From IMG/VR virus record IMGVR_UViG_3300032229_000588, positions 1-64,000 of that record: 64,000 nucleotides of DNA; one strand, given 5' to 3'. The notes under the pieces were generated by a model. It saw only the letters and a program-made list of their open reading frames with translations, was not told the origin of the DNA and did not search any database. A program made the position numbers and the translations under genes. Source of the DNA: a virus. Positions 25,380-35,055 of this stretch are shown piece after piece (positions within the stretch are counted from its first letter, which is position 1; every line of letters begins with the position of its first letter).

Positions 25380-27134
25380 ATGAGTGATGTTAGTTTAGAG
25401 TCAAAAGCGATGACGATACTTGAATCTTATGAAGGATTCAATAACTATATCTTGGAATTAAAACGCAAATCACAAATCAATAAAAAGTTTTATCCGACAC
25501 GAAGTCAATCAGAATACATTATTAATTTCCACGACCAAAAACCAAAGGTTGCTAAGAAGTGGGTTATCCTTGACGCATACTTCGCTCAAAAATTAGCCGA
25601 TGATAAATTGTATACTGAAATACCACAGAAAGTGTGGGTGGAGAAGTTATTGGCGGATAAAGAAAAGGCATATCACATTTGGGGTAGGATTTTAGAAACT
25701 GAAGAATTACACGATTTTTGGTTACCGAAAGCGGCAATCATTAAGGATAATTCAGTCAAAGACGTGGTAATTGATTATTCAAAGTATTCACACCGACCAC
25801 CACTTGAACACCAAAAAGAAGCAATCCAAAAATTAGTTGAGAACAAAAAGTTTATCCTTGCCGATGACATGGGTCTTGGTAAAACAACTTCAACAATTAT
25901 TGCGGCATTAGAATCAGGTTCAAAAAAAGTATTAATTATTTGTCCTGCAACATTAAAGATTAACTGGAAACGTGAGATTGAAAACTATTCAGACAAATCA
26001 ATTTATATCGCTGAAAGTAAAAACTTTAGTACCGAAGCAGATTTTGTAATTATAAACTACGACATAATAAAAAATTTCCATGACACTAAAAAGAAAGATG
26101 ACTCTCAAGTTCTTGCTGCCAATTTTGATTTGGTCATTGTCGATGAAGCACACTATATCAAAAATGCTACGGCTCAAAGAACGAAACTAATTAACGACAT
26201 CGTTAAAAAAACTGAACGACTTTGGTTGTTGACGGGGACACCGATGACATCAAGACCAATAGATTATTTCAACTTATTAAGTATTATTGATTCTCCTGTG
26301 GCAAAGAATTGGATGGCTTACGCAATCCGTTATTGTTCAGGGTACCAATTCAAAGTTGGAAATAGAAAAGTTTGGAACGTAACAGGAGCATCTAACTTGG
26401 AGGAATTAAGAGACCGAACTGTTGGTCTTACATTAAGAAGACTAAAAGAAAACGTACTTGACTTACCTGACAAGATTATCACACCAGTATATTTAAGATT
26501 GAAGTCGAAAGAATATGAAAATGTAATGGGTGAGTATTACGATTGGTACGACAAGAACCCTGAAGAATCAAAATCACTTACAGTTCAGTTCACTAAACTT
26601 ACAAAAGTTCGACAAATCATAGCCGATGAAAAAATTAAGCAAACTATTGAACTCGCTGAAAACATTCTTGAACAAGACAAGAAAGTTATTATTTTCTGTA
26701 ATTTCACTGATTCCTTAAATAAAATTACAGAACACTTTGGTAAGTCGGCAGTTAAACTTGATGGTTCTATGTCAAAACCTGAAAGACAAAACTCAGTTGA
26801 CCAATTCCAAGACAACCCCAAGGTTAAAGTATTTGTGGGTAACATCAAAGCGGCTGGTGTAGGTATTACACTAACCGCAGCTGAAGCTGTTATTATGAAT
26901 GACTTATCATTCCTTCCATCTGACCACGCACAGGCTGAAGACCGAGCTTATCGTTATGGACAAAAAAATAATGTTTTGGTTTATTACCCAATATTCGAAA
27001 ACACAATTGAAGGTATCATCTACGATATCTTAAATAACAAAAAACAAGTTATTGCGACGGTCATGGGAGACAACCAACACCCCGCAGATATGGCAGAAGA
27101 AATACTACAAAGAATCAACGAACTGCGACATTAA
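25380..27134 (+). CDS. SNF2-family DNA translocase/helicase
   Basis: 584 residues with the full SNF2/superfamily 2 set: PPLEHQKEA (Q-like, about 140-148), Walker A ADDMGLGKTT (161-170), Ia ICPATLKINWKRE, DEAH box VIVDEAHYIKN (252-262), motif III LTGTPMTSRP (284-293), and C-terminal helicase motifs (FVGNIKAAGVGITLTAAEA; DHAQAEDRAYRYGQ). The first 130 residues are a distinct region resembling the HARP-like front of SMARCAL1-type annealing helicases. Such enzymes remodel forks, and phage UvsW/RadA-type helicases serve recombination-dependent replication, which is the most likely role. The neighbour downstream contains a nuclease-like domain, so a joint defence or DNA-processing role is an alternative. 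Confidence 0.88.
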   Translation: MSDVSLESKAMTILESYEGFNNYILELKRKSQINKKFYPTRSQSEYIINFHDQKPKVAKKWVILDAYFAQKLADDKLYTEIPQKVWVEKLLADKEKAYHIWGRILETEELHDFWLPKAAIIKDNSVKDVVIDYSKYSHRPPLEHQKEAIQKLVENKKFILADDMGLGKTTSTIIAALESGSKKVLIICPATLKINWKREIENYSDKSIYIAESKNFSTEADFVIINYDIIKNFHDTKKKDDSQVLAANFDLVIVDEAHYIKNATAQRTKLINDIVKKTERLWLLTGTPMTSRPIDYFNLLSIIDSPVAKNWMAYAIRYCSGYQFKVGNRKVWNVTGASNLEELRDRTVGLTLRRLKENVLDLPDKIITPVYLRLKSKEYENVMGEYYDWYDKNPEESKSLTVQFTKLTKVRQIIADEKIKQTIELAENILEQDKKVIIFCNFTDSLNKITEHFGKSAVKLDGSMSKPERQNSVDQFQDNPKVKVFVGNIKAAGVGITLTAAEAVIMNDLSFLPSDHAQAEDRAYRYGQKNNVLVYYPIFENTIEGIIYDILNNKKQVIATVMGDNQHPADMAEEILQRINELRH

Positions 27135-27175
27135 CGAACTACGGATTATTTATATACAACGGATAATCCAAAACT

Positions 27176-28705
27176 ATGAAAAAAACAGAAGCGAAAATCC
27201 AACAACTAGAGTTACAGATACTTGAAAATCACGTAACCAAAGAAAAAGAGTTGTTGATTACAGAAATGAAGAAAATCGGAATAGAAAAACTACCTTATTC
27301 CTACTCAGCCCTCAAACAGTTTATTGACCCTGAAACCATGAGTTTTCACTACAATAAACACTACAAAGGGTATGTCGATAAACTAAACGACGCATTATCA
27401 AAGAAAAAATACGGGGATTTAGATTTAGAAAAAATCATCAAAACAATCAGTCGTTTTGATAAAACAATTCGAAACAACGCAGGTGGAGCATTTAATCACG
27501 CTTTGTTTTGGAACATGTTAACTCCCGAACCCAAAAAACTTACTGGTGAACTTTACAAAAAGATTACAAAACAGTGGGGGACATTTACAAACTTTAAAAA
27601 AGAATTTGAAAAAGTTGCCAAAGAAAGATTTGGTTCAGGTTGGGTGTGGTTAGTTTTGACATCTCGAAACACCTTGAAAATTATGTCGACCCCAAACCAA
27701 GACAATCCATTAATGAATGTGATTGAAGGTGGGGGATTTCCGTTATTAGGTTTGGACCTATGGGAACATGCATACTATTTGAAGTATAGAAACAAAAGAG
27801 ATGAATATATTTTAAACTTTTGGAAAGTTGTGAATTGGGACTTTGTTACTAAAATGTATGAAATGAAAATTGAAACTAAATTATTAGAGTCGACAAAGAT
27901 GAAACAAGTTATTAGTGAAGGTAAATCTGAAATGTGTTCCAAGTCTGAAACAGAATTTTACAGAATGTTATTCAATGTAAACCAAGAAGTTAAATGGACT
28001 TACATGAATGGTATTAATAGAATCCTTAGAGATGCGTTTAGTGAAAACTTTATTGAAAAACCTGACAACAATCAATTATCGGGTGTCTACGATTTAGAAG
28101 GTACTGGTAGGTCGGTGATTAATAAATTGAATACGAATTACACAACGTTCTGTATTTTATTGAGAGATTTGAATCAAGTCATCTCAAAGATTCCAAACAA
28201 ACAACCAATCAGTTTTACAGACAAAACTCCTGCAGAACAAAAGAAAGAAGTCGAAAGATTTATAAGTGCATTGAATTACTTTAAAGATAGAATCTTTGAT
28301 AAAGACAGTTCAACCCTTCACAACATATTAAGAGTCTTAACTGAAAAAGATAAGGCGGGTAGTAAAAGAGAAGAAATCACCGCATCAATTCTTAAAAGAT
28401 TTTTTGGTAAATCCGCCAAAGTTGAATTGGTTGGTGAGTTAGGAAATAAGAAAGACGCAATACAAGGTGTAGATTTAGAAATAATTAAAGACGGTAAGTT
28501 ATATACCGCTCAAGTTAAACCATTCAGAGAAATGAAAGAAACTGAAGATGGGATTTCTTTAGAGGGTACCGCAAGTGTTAAATTATATAAGACGGATTGG
28601 ATGGTATTCCAACGAGGTAAGAACGTTTTAGTGTTCGACCAAAAACCAAAAATAGTTGATGGTAATTTTCTTTTCCCGTCTGACTCACTTTTATATAACA
28701 TATAA
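27176..28705 (+). CDS. Fe/Mn superoxide dismutase fused to PD-(D/E)XK-like nuclease domain
   Basis: 509 residues in two parts. Residues about 35-225 are an iron/manganese superoxide dismutase: KLPYSYSALKQFIDPETMSF leads to metal ligand H58, then H62 and Y66 of the second-shell motif, GGAFNHALFW gives H108, and LGLDLWEHAYYLKYRNK gives D194 and H198. All four metal ligands are present, so catalysis of superoxide dismutation is plausible. After a helical linker, residues about 395-475 read as a PD-(D/E)XK fold: GSKREEITASILKRFF (E399/E400), GVDLEI (D433) and YTAQVK (Q446, K448). I know of no such fusion. The 5' leader has TATTTAT (27147-27153); the following gene is a neck protein. Confidence 0.78.
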   Translation: MKKTEAKIQQLELQILENHVTKEKELLITEMKKIGIEKLPYSYSALKQFIDPETMSFHYNKHYKGYVDKLNDALSKKKYGDLDLEKIIKTISRFDKTIRNNAGGAFNHALFWNMLTPEPKKLTGELYKKITKQWGTFTNFKKEFEKVAKERFGSGWVWLVLTSRNTLKIMSTPNQDNPLMNVIEGGGFPLLGLDLWEHAYYLKYRNKRDEYILNFWKVVNWDFVTKMYEMKIETKLLESTKMKQVISEGKSEMCSKSETEFYRMLFNVNQEVKWTYMNGINRILRDAFSENFIEKPDNNQLSGVYDLEGTGRSVINKLNTNYTTFCILLRDLNQVISKIPNKQPISFTDKTPAEQKKEVERFISALNYFKDRIFDKDSSTLHNILRVLTEKDKAGSKREEITASILKRFFGKSAKVELVGELGNKKDAIQGVDLEIIKDGKLYTAQVKPFREMKETEDGISLEGTASVKLYKTDWMVFQRGKNVLVFDQKPKIVDGNFLFPSDSLLYNI

Positions 28706-28728
28706 TAAACTAAAAGATATTTATTAGC

Positions 28729-29850
28729 ATGTCAGTTATACCAGAACCAGAAAGGTCAAAAATTTATACAAGAGTAAAGCATCTCTTGGGAGCTCCATTA
28801 CGTAGTGTTGAAGTCACTGACGAAATGATGGATTCTTTAATGGAATTATCTATTCAGGATTACGAACAGTATATCTTGAATTGGTTGATTGATAGTCAGT
28901 GGGTTAACTTGGTTAATCTTAACATGACTGAGAAATCTGTTGCTCAAGCGTTAATCACAAGAACTATGGACTTTGAACAACAGTTCTCATATTCATATTC
29001 TAAAATTGTTGGTCTTCAGACACAAGGTCCTTGGGTCTTGAAAAAGGACTATATTGTTCTTGAAAGAGACAAACAAAACTATGAAATCCCTGCTGGTCGT
29101 GAAATCAATGAAGTGTTATGGTTTAGTAATCAACCATGGACCGCCTTTGGTATGGGTGGTATTGGTGGATTTGGTGGTGTAGGTCTTGGGGCTAAAGAAG
29201 CAGGATTTGCTCAAATGGGTTATCAAGGTTCTTACTTCATGATGTCAGGTTTTGATTATCTAATCAGAATGCAAGAGGCAAACATCTTAAATAGAATTTT
29301 AGGTGGTTCTTTAACTTATAGAATCACAGCATTACCTGACGGTAAAAAAGATTTACAACTATACAACGCACCTGGTAATAACTTTAACTGGAGTCAGTAT
29401 AGTAATTATGTTGGTAAAGCGGTATGGTATTGGTATTATGATGTAACACCTGATAGTAGAGCAGATTGTTTAAAGAACAATCCTGACGTAATTAAAATGC
29501 CAAACGAAGTTCCTTTAGAAGAAATGACTTGGACTGATTTAAATGTTCCTGCACAACAATGGGTAAGAAGATGGTTTACCGCTTATGTAAAAGAAACATT
29601 AGGTCGTGTTAGAGGAAAATATAGTGGTAATTTAAAAACTCCTGACTCGGAACTACAGATGGATTATACAAGTCTATTGACGGAAGGTAAGGATGAAAAA
29701 ACAAAATTAATTGAAGAACTTACAGGTGCTGAAGGATGGTTAACCAGATTAAGACCTGAAAAAGTTATGGAGAAAGAAGCATTACTTGCTGAAAACTTGA
29801 ATAAACAAATGAAGTTTAGAGCAATGCCTCGTCAAATATACGTAATATAA
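28729..29850 (+). CDS. 13: Neck / head-tail connector protein, gp13-like
   Basis: 373 residues. The opening SKIYTRVKHLLGAPLRSVEV and a WYYDVTPDSRAD region, plus a tryptophan-rich helical C-terminal half (WVRRWFTAYVKETLGRVRGK then KTPDSELQMDYTSLL), agree with the T4 gp13 neck family (309 residues), whose members bind the portal after packaging so that the tail can join. A Gly-rich loop (FGMGGIGGFGGVGLG, about residues 140-155) is an unusual flexible insert. The gene starts only five bases past a TATTTAT element (28718-28724) and lies 23 bases after the SOD-nuclease gene, so the two may be expressed together. Confidence 0.62.
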   Translation: MSVIPEPERSKIYTRVKHLLGAPLRSVEVTDEMMDSLMELSIQDYEQYILNWLIDSQWVNLVNLNMTEKSVAQALITRTMDFEQQFSYSYSKIVGLQTQGPWVLKKDYIVLERDKQNYEIPAGREINEVLWFSNQPWTAFGMGGIGGFGGVGLGAKEAGFAQMGYQGSYFMMSGFDYLIRMQEANILNRILGGSLTYRITALPDGKKDLQLYNAPGNNFNWSQYSNYVGKAVWYWYYDVTPDSRADCLKNNPDVIKMPNEVPLEEMTWTDLNVPAQQWVRRWFTAYVKETLGRVRGKYSGNLKTPDSELQMDYTSLLTEGKDEKTKLIEELTGAEGWLTRLRPEKVMEKEALLAENLNKQMKFRAMPRQIYVI

Positions 29851-29853
29851 TTT

Positions 29854-30189
29854 ATGGCAATTATTAGAACAATACCGTCCACAAGATTAATCAATGGTGA
29901 GATTCTTGAAACATCGGAAATTTCAATCGTATCTGAAAAAGAATACAGAACAAACGGTGAAGCGTGTGTTATTATTAGAAACGTACAAGAATCAACAGTA
30001 ATATTGGATTCAAAAACAACAGACCACGTTGTAGTTAAATCCATGACATTACTAACAATCAAACCAGATATCGGTAAAATTGATGAAGATTACGATGAAA
30101 TCGTTGCGGACAAATATTCTTGTATTGAGTTTAGATTCTGTGCAGGAAATTGGTATATCCTATCATCAGACGGTCTCAAGAATTCCTAA
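29854..30189 (+). CDS. Small beta-rich phage protein
   Basis: 111 residues, unrecognised. It is strongly beta with short alternating hydrophobic strands (EACVIIRNVQESTVILDSKT), and ends in an aromatic motif FRFCAGNWYILSSDGLKNS of the kind that closes small capsid or fibre-decorating domains in other phages. Start is three bases after the neck gene stop, so it is probably co-translated with it. Its final 24 bases overlap the convergent DNA polymerase gene on the other strand, a very tight junction with no terminator between. A virion decoration role is only a guess. Confidence 0.62.
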   Translation: MAIIRTIPSTRLINGEILETSEISIVSEKEYRTNGEACVIIRNVQESTVILDSKTTDHVVVKSMTLLTIKPDIGKIDEDYDEIVADKYSCIEFRFCAGNWYILSSDGLKNS

Positions 30190-32895
30190 TTTTTCTTTCC
30201 AATCTGCTTCAGCAAAATCATACATGTAGTCTGGTTCAAGACCTCGTTTTTCCCAATATTTCAATTCTTGTTCAGTAATATCAAGTACGTCTTCTTGTAG
30301 TCTATCTTGGTCACCTTCACCTAATGGATGTCCATTGATAAGTTCACATTGTGATTTAGTGAAGATACCTCTTTTTTCAGGGTCATTAACAATTAAGTTA
30401 TTTCTTACCTCATCTTGGAATACAACCATTAATGGTTCCATTCTTTTGTTAAATGTGGTAATCGCTCTTGGTACATTGTAATCACCTGTTAAGTTTGGAT
30501 TGTTTTCCAAGATGTCCTTACTCAACATATAACAGTTAATCTGAACACCATCACCTTTTTTCTGAACATCACCATGAGATGCCTTCAAACCATTATTTAC
30601 ATACATGATAACATCCCCAAGATTTACTGCAAGGTTTTCTTGTAGTGCAAGTTCCATGTGAGCCATTCTACTCATACTATTACCCGCCTTAGTTTTTGTG
30701 GTTAATCGTTTCTTATAATCATCAAGAGTCAACTTAACCTTAGCTCGTTGTGCAATCTTACTTAATGGAATTTGTTTGTCAAAAATCTTTTGTAGGTATT
30801 CGTAGTAGTATTCAACAAATGCCTGACCATCACCTTCTAACAACATCTTAATACCTTTGTCCAAGAACTCCTCGATATAGATTGGAAGTTTCTTTGACTT
30901 GATACTGTTACCTGTCAATTTGATTTTACCCTTGGCATCCATAACCGCATAGTTCTTACGAGCCAAGTTAATACATGAAGGCCAAACACCATCCGTATCG
31001 AGTGCCATCTCACCTCTCATGAAGATATCGTTATACTCGGCAACGTCAGCTTCGGGACCATAATATTCTTTACCCTCTTTAACTTTCCAATTCAATCCAC
31101 GACCAACATATACTCTGTCTTTAGCGTCGTCAGGAGTCGAGAAGTTCACACCGTCCGTATCCATTACCAATGGAACATATCCTTTCGTCATAAAGAACTT
31201 AATCATTTGACGAAGGTATTGTCTACCTGTACAAGTAATTTGTTCTCCCATATACATGTCACCCCAAGCAAATACCTGTGGTGCTGACAACGCACCGAAC
31301 ATCGAGTTGATGAAAATCTTAATCGGTAATTGTTTGTTACCGTATGACTCTGATTTCTTACGGTCAGTATCATAGTATTGTTCCGCAAGTTGTTTGTACT
31401 TGATACGAGTATCACGGAAATACTTTAACATTCCTTTCATCGCACCTGTAACATCACACTTAGGGAATACATCATGTACCAACTGAATAGATGGATACAG
31501 AGACGAGAAGTCGAGCTTAAGTACGTTCTTACTATAACCAACCTTAAGTAGTCGTGAAAGACCTCCTACGAAGTCTGTCTTACCCTGTTTAGCGGGGATT
31601 GCAAGTCCGTGTTTGTAAGACCAAGCCAACATCAACATTTTCCATAATGTGGCGGTACCCATGGTTGAAACCCTTTCATATGTTGTTGGAATCATCGCCG
31701 CCAACAAGAACGAACCTTGGTTGAACTCTTGGTCAACCTTTAGGGTTTCATCTAAGTCATCGTCAAGATACATCTCGACAATCTTATCACCTGTAACTTT
31801 TTTGTAGACGTTAGGGAATTTAATATCTAAGTTATCGTATTCAGGATTGTCAGCTTTTTTGTATTTACCGTTCTGAGTATTTAACCAAAACTCTTCTTTG
31901 TTAAGATATAACTTACCGATGTTATCGTGTTCTATATAAACACGACTCGGTGATTCAGCATTGATGTACTTGGTAATGTATTTCAAACCTGCCGCTTTGA
32001 TACTTGAATTGATTGCCTGAGCTCTACGAACTGCGTGGATAATATCAATTACATTATATCCCCAAATTGAAGTTTGAGTATATGTCTCTACCTCGTTGGC
32101 AAGTTTCAACATCCCGTCTTTTCTTGTAAATGAATGTTGGGGGTGTAGAGATTTACAAATCTTTTTTGGGTCAAGTCCCAAGATTTTACAACGTTCAAAT
32201 ATCCAATGCCAGTCAAAGTTCGCCGAGTTATATCCACCAATGATACTTGGTTTTAATTCGTCAATTACTCGGAAGAATTCGATAATCGCATTTCGTTCTT
32301 CAGATTCATCGAAACATTCAATAACTCTGTGGTATCCTTTATTTGTTTTAATTCCAATCATGAATATACGACCGTCCTGTGGTTCAAGAGAGGTCGTCTC
32401 CAAGTCATATACGAGTCGGGTGACTTCATCGTAGTTCTCGAATCCCTTAAATAGTCGTTTTTCTTTTGAGATGAGGTATTGTTCTACAGGTGGGAGGATA
32501 ATAATTTTATCCTTCGTTTTTTCTCCCCATGGGTCACATCCACCTTCTCTAAAGAATTGGATAAGTTCACGATAACCTTTAAGAGATTTAACCATAAAGG
32601 TCATACCCTTTTCTAATCGCTCATCACCATGAGTTTCCAATTTGTCAATCATGATACCATGTTTGGTCATGGCTTCCTTTTGAGCGGCTTTGGAACCACC
32701 GTAAAAGTTGATATTGCGTAAATCACCTACCCAAGCGAATGGGGTAAATGTATCCTTACGGATTTCTTTTCCTTTACCAGGAATTTCTTTTATTTTGTAA
32801 ATGGAGTTGGATGCGTAGTCAAATTCGATTGCTACAATAAATTCTTCAGGGTCATTACCATGTAAGAATGATTCAATTTCTTCGTTAGATATCAT
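30166..32895 (-). CDS. 43: Family B DNA polymerase, T4 gp43-like
   Basis: 909 residues (T4 gp43 has 898). N-terminal 3'-5' exonuclease motifs: Exo I VYDLETTSLE (about 162-171) and Exo II GGYNSANFDWHW (about 219-230). Polymerase motifs: A LKLDFSSLYPSIQL (about 456-469), B KIFINSMFGALSAP (about 520-533) and C VMDTDGVNF (about 577-585). Motif C has DTDG in place of the usual DTDS, which keeps both metal-binding Asp. It is the replicative enzyme of the phage, working with the UvsX, gp32 and helicase genes elsewhere in the window. It lies alone on the minus strand among virion and glycosylation genes, converging with and overlapping its right-hand neighbour by 24 bases. Confidence 0.95.
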   Translation of the reverse strand: MISNEEIESFLHGNDPEEFIVAIEFDYASNSIYKIKEIPGKGKEIRKDTFTPFAWVGDLRNINFYGGSKAAQKEAMTKHGIMIDKLETHGDERLEKGMTFMVKSLKGYRELIQFFREGGCDPWGEKTKDKIIILPPVEQYLISKEKRLFKGFENYDEVTRLVYDLETTSLEPQDGRIFMIGIKTNKGYHRVIECFDESEERNAIIEFFRVIDELKPSIIGGYNSANFDWHWIFERCKILGLDPKKICKSLHPQHSFTRKDGMLKLANEVETYTQTSIWGYNVIDIIHAVRRAQAINSSIKAAGLKYITKYINAESPSRVYIEHDNIGKLYLNKEEFWLNTQNGKYKKADNPEYDNLDIKFPNVYKKVTGDKIVEMYLDDDLDETLKVDQEFNQGSFLLAAMIPTTYERVSTMGTATLWKMLMLAWSYKHGLAIPAKQGKTDFVGGLSRLLKVGYSKNVLKLDFSSLYPSIQLVHDVFPKCDVTGAMKGMLKYFRDTRIKYKQLAEQYYDTDRKKSESYGNKQLPIKIFINSMFGALSAPQVFAWGDMYMGEQITCTGRQYLRQMIKFFMTKGYVPLVMDTDGVNFSTPDDAKDRVYVGRGLNWKVKEGKEYYGPEADVAEYNDIFMRGEMALDTDGVWPSCINLARKNYAVMDAKGKIKLTGNSIKSKKLPIYIEEFLDKGIKMLLEGDGQAFVEYYYEYLQKIFDKQIPLSKIAQRAKVKLTLDDYKKRLTTKTKAGNSMSRMAHMELALQENLAVNLGDVIMYVNNGLKASHGDVQKKGDGVQINCYMLSKDILENNPNLTGDYNVPRAITTFNKRMEPLMVVFQDEVRNNLIVNDPEKRGIFTKSQCELINGHPLGEGDQDRLQEDVLDITEQELKYWEKRGLEPDYMYDFAEADWKEKLGILETV

Positions 32896-32984
32896 AATAT
32901 TAATTTCGTTGGTTTATTAGCTTTCACACCATCGTGAAATTTACCTTCGTAAATAAATATAAATGAAATAACGAATTAATCAAA

Positions 32985-33362
32985 TTAACAACAAGCAGTT
33001 TCTGAAATAAAACTTGGTTGGACGTTAATATACAATTCCTCTCTAATTGGGAGAATTAAATTACCCTCATCGTTCTTAATTAAGAATTGACCAACGTATC
33101 TACCAGGTTCGTCCGTATCTCTTGAACTAAACTTGAAATAGATGTAATATTCAGGTGCAGCACCTAATGGTAGGATAAGTGAAACGATTTCACAAGGTGC
33201 AGATACTATTTTAGGAATTTCGGTTTCAACATTAATCATTGTAAAGAAAATAGTAGAAACTTCCAAGTCCTGCATTAGTTCCAAGTAACCAGCTCTACCA
33301 TCTTTTACTACTTGCATTTTTAATACAGGTAGCGTCGCATTTTGTTTAATAAAGAATTCCAT
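32985..33362 (-). CDS. Small beta-structured virion-like protein
   Basis: 125 residues, mostly beta, with the shape of a single immunoglobulin- or BppU-N-like domain: MEFFIKQNATLPVLKMQVVK, then a central ILPLGAAPEYYIYFKFSSRD strand pair and GNLILPIREELYINVQPSFI near the end, finishing in a pair of Cys. Related-looking proteins in other phages serve as upper baseplate or receptor-binding adaptors. It stands 16 bases downstream of the glycosyltransferase block and upstream of the polymerase, with a TATTTAT element (complement of 33367-33373) right before its start. The role is not proved. Confidence 0.6.
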   Translation of the reverse strand: MEFFIKQNATLPVLKMQVVKDGRAGYLELMQDLEVSTIFFTMINVETEIPKIVSAPCEIVSLILPLGAAPEYYIYFKFSSRDTDEPGRYVGQFLIKNDEGNLILPIREELYINVQPSFISETACC

Positions 33363-33378
33363 AACAATAAATATATTG

Positions 33379-35055
33379 TTAAGACTCTTTTCTTAAACTT
33401 CTTTCATAATGTTCAAATCTATCGTGTTCTGTTGGTGTCATCAGTAACAATCCAGGGTATAACTCACCTTTCTTAACCAACTGATACATATGACTCATCC
33501 AAGTCTGTTCAAATGGATGACCCCATGTTGTATCTAAAAACATTTTTTGATTTCCTGTTCTTGTAACTATCTGAGGCCAATTACAATAATAAACTTCACC
33601 TGTCACATATGGTATTCCTTGAAACGAATTAATTGAATCGTATACGGCTCTTGGAGCATTTGGGTCCAACCCTTGAACAGGTAATCTATTTTTGCCAGGC
33701 CAAAATTGCTCTCTAACATTTTGAGGTACATTATACCAAGACCATTGGGTTCCGTTGTCACCAAAAAATTCACTGTAATTAAGTTTTAAGAAATCAAAGT
33801 TTTCTTTTTTAACAATCTGTAATGTCTTTGAATATAAATTTGGGACGTATCTGTTAAAACCATTACGACATACCTCACCTTCGTGTGGGTAGAAAAACAT
33901 ATCATCTTCAAAGAACAAATAGAAGTCTAAATCAGTTTCATTTTGAAAATGTTCTGCAATCCATTGACGACCGCCACAAATACCTAAATTATCTTTTTTA
34001 ATATGTTCAAATCCATATTCTTCACATAACTCAGCATAATCGTCAAATGTTGATTTATCACTGGAGTTATCTAATAAAAACTTTTTAGTTTTTAATAAAT
34101 AATCTTTATCATACGCCTCCATTGACTCAATTAGAGTTAAGAATTGTTTTGGACTATTAAAAGTAATAACATATAAACCAACTTTATTCACATCTAAAGA
34201 ATTTGTAGTCCCTCTAATATTTTCTGATTTAGCAACTAAGTTATTGTTTTTTAAATCTTCGAAAAACTTACCAACTAATCCGTTTGGTTCAATTTCAAAA
34301 TAGTTAATTAAATCAGAATGTTTGTAACACATGATACTAAAGATTGATTCTTCAGTTCCCATGTAACCCTCATCTAACGTTGTCTTTAGTAAATTATAAT
34401 ATATTCCATTAATATCCGCAATTGAATGTTTTGGACCACCAAAAAACCCACCACGAGCAACTTTATTTACCTTTGCTCCCGCAAGAGAATTTAATTTATT
34501 ATATTCAAATCCATGAATTTCTCTTTCCGCGTCGTATGGGAAACAAATAAATGAAAACTTTGAAATGTATTTTGATAAATTATTAAAAACTTTATCATGG
34601 GTAAAATAACCTTGGTGAACGGTATTTGTTAATCCTCCATCAATCCAAAACATATATTCAGAATCAAATCTGTCCATAATTTTTGCATCATGTAATAAGA
34701 ATACTTTGGACATTACTAATGGATTATAATTTTCTAATCTACCTTGAGTCGATTCTTTTAACCATCCTGCCAAGTTTTGCCAGTTTTCATCAGTTCTGAT
34801 AGACTGAATCTTATCAAAAAATTCAGAATCAGTGAACCAAGATAATGGTCTTAAAACAAATTGGGTGTTGTCCGAACTACGTCTTTCAAATACAAACTTT
34901 TGAAGTTCTTCATCACCAAAAATTATCATATTCTCCTCACACTTTAAAAGTTGTTCGAACTTATCTAAATAATGTTGGAATGGTCTTGACCATCCTTCTG
35001 ATAATTCACCTCTACCGATGTCCCAAATTCCTGTTACTAATGTTATATTACTCAT
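33379..35055 (-). CDS. Two-domain glycosyltransferase (HtrL/YibB-like plus GT2-like)
   Basis: 558 residues. Residues 1-290 match the HtrL/YibB family: ITLVTGIWDIGRGELSEGW at the start, RPFQHYLDKFEQLLK, then MFWIDGGLTNTV (about 135-146), where WID is the DxD-type nucleotide-sugar site, and a GGFFGGP loop. Residues about 300-558 form a second GT-A domain: VGLYVITFNSPKQFLTLIES opening strand and FFEDDMFFYPHEG (about 380) as acidic metal site. It probably transfers two different sugars. It is the first of four adjacent glycosyltransferase genes in transcription order's downstream end; its start overlaps the neighbour's end by eight bases. Substrates cannot be read from the sequence. Confidence 0.76.
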   Translation of the reverse strand: MSNITLVTGIWDIGRGELSEGWSRPFQHYLDKFEQLLKCEENMIIFGDEELQKFVFERRSSDNTQFVLRPLSWFTDSEFFDKIQSIRTDENWQNLAGWLKESTQGRLENYNPLVMSKVFLLHDAKIMDRFDSEYMFWIDGGLTNTVHQGYFTHDKVFNNLSKYISKFSFICFPYDAEREIHGFEYNKLNSLAGAKVNKVARGGFFGGPKHSIADINGIYYNLLKTTLDEGYMGTEESIFSIMCYKHSDLINYFEIEPNGLVGKFFEDLKNNNLVAKSENIRGTTNSLDVNKVGLYVITFNSPKQFLTLIESMEAYDKDYLLKTKKFLLDNSSDKSTFDDYAELCEEYGFEHIKKDNLGICGGRQWIAEHFQNETDLDFYLFFEDDMFFYPHEGEVCRNGFNRYVPNLYSKTLQIVKKENFDFLKLNYSEFFGDNGTQWSWYNVPQNVREQFWPGKNRLPVQGLDPNAPRAVYDSINSFQGIPYVTGEVYYCNWPQIVTRTGNQKMFLDTTWGHPFEQTWMSHMYQLVKKGELYPGLLLMTPTEHDRFEHYERSLRKES

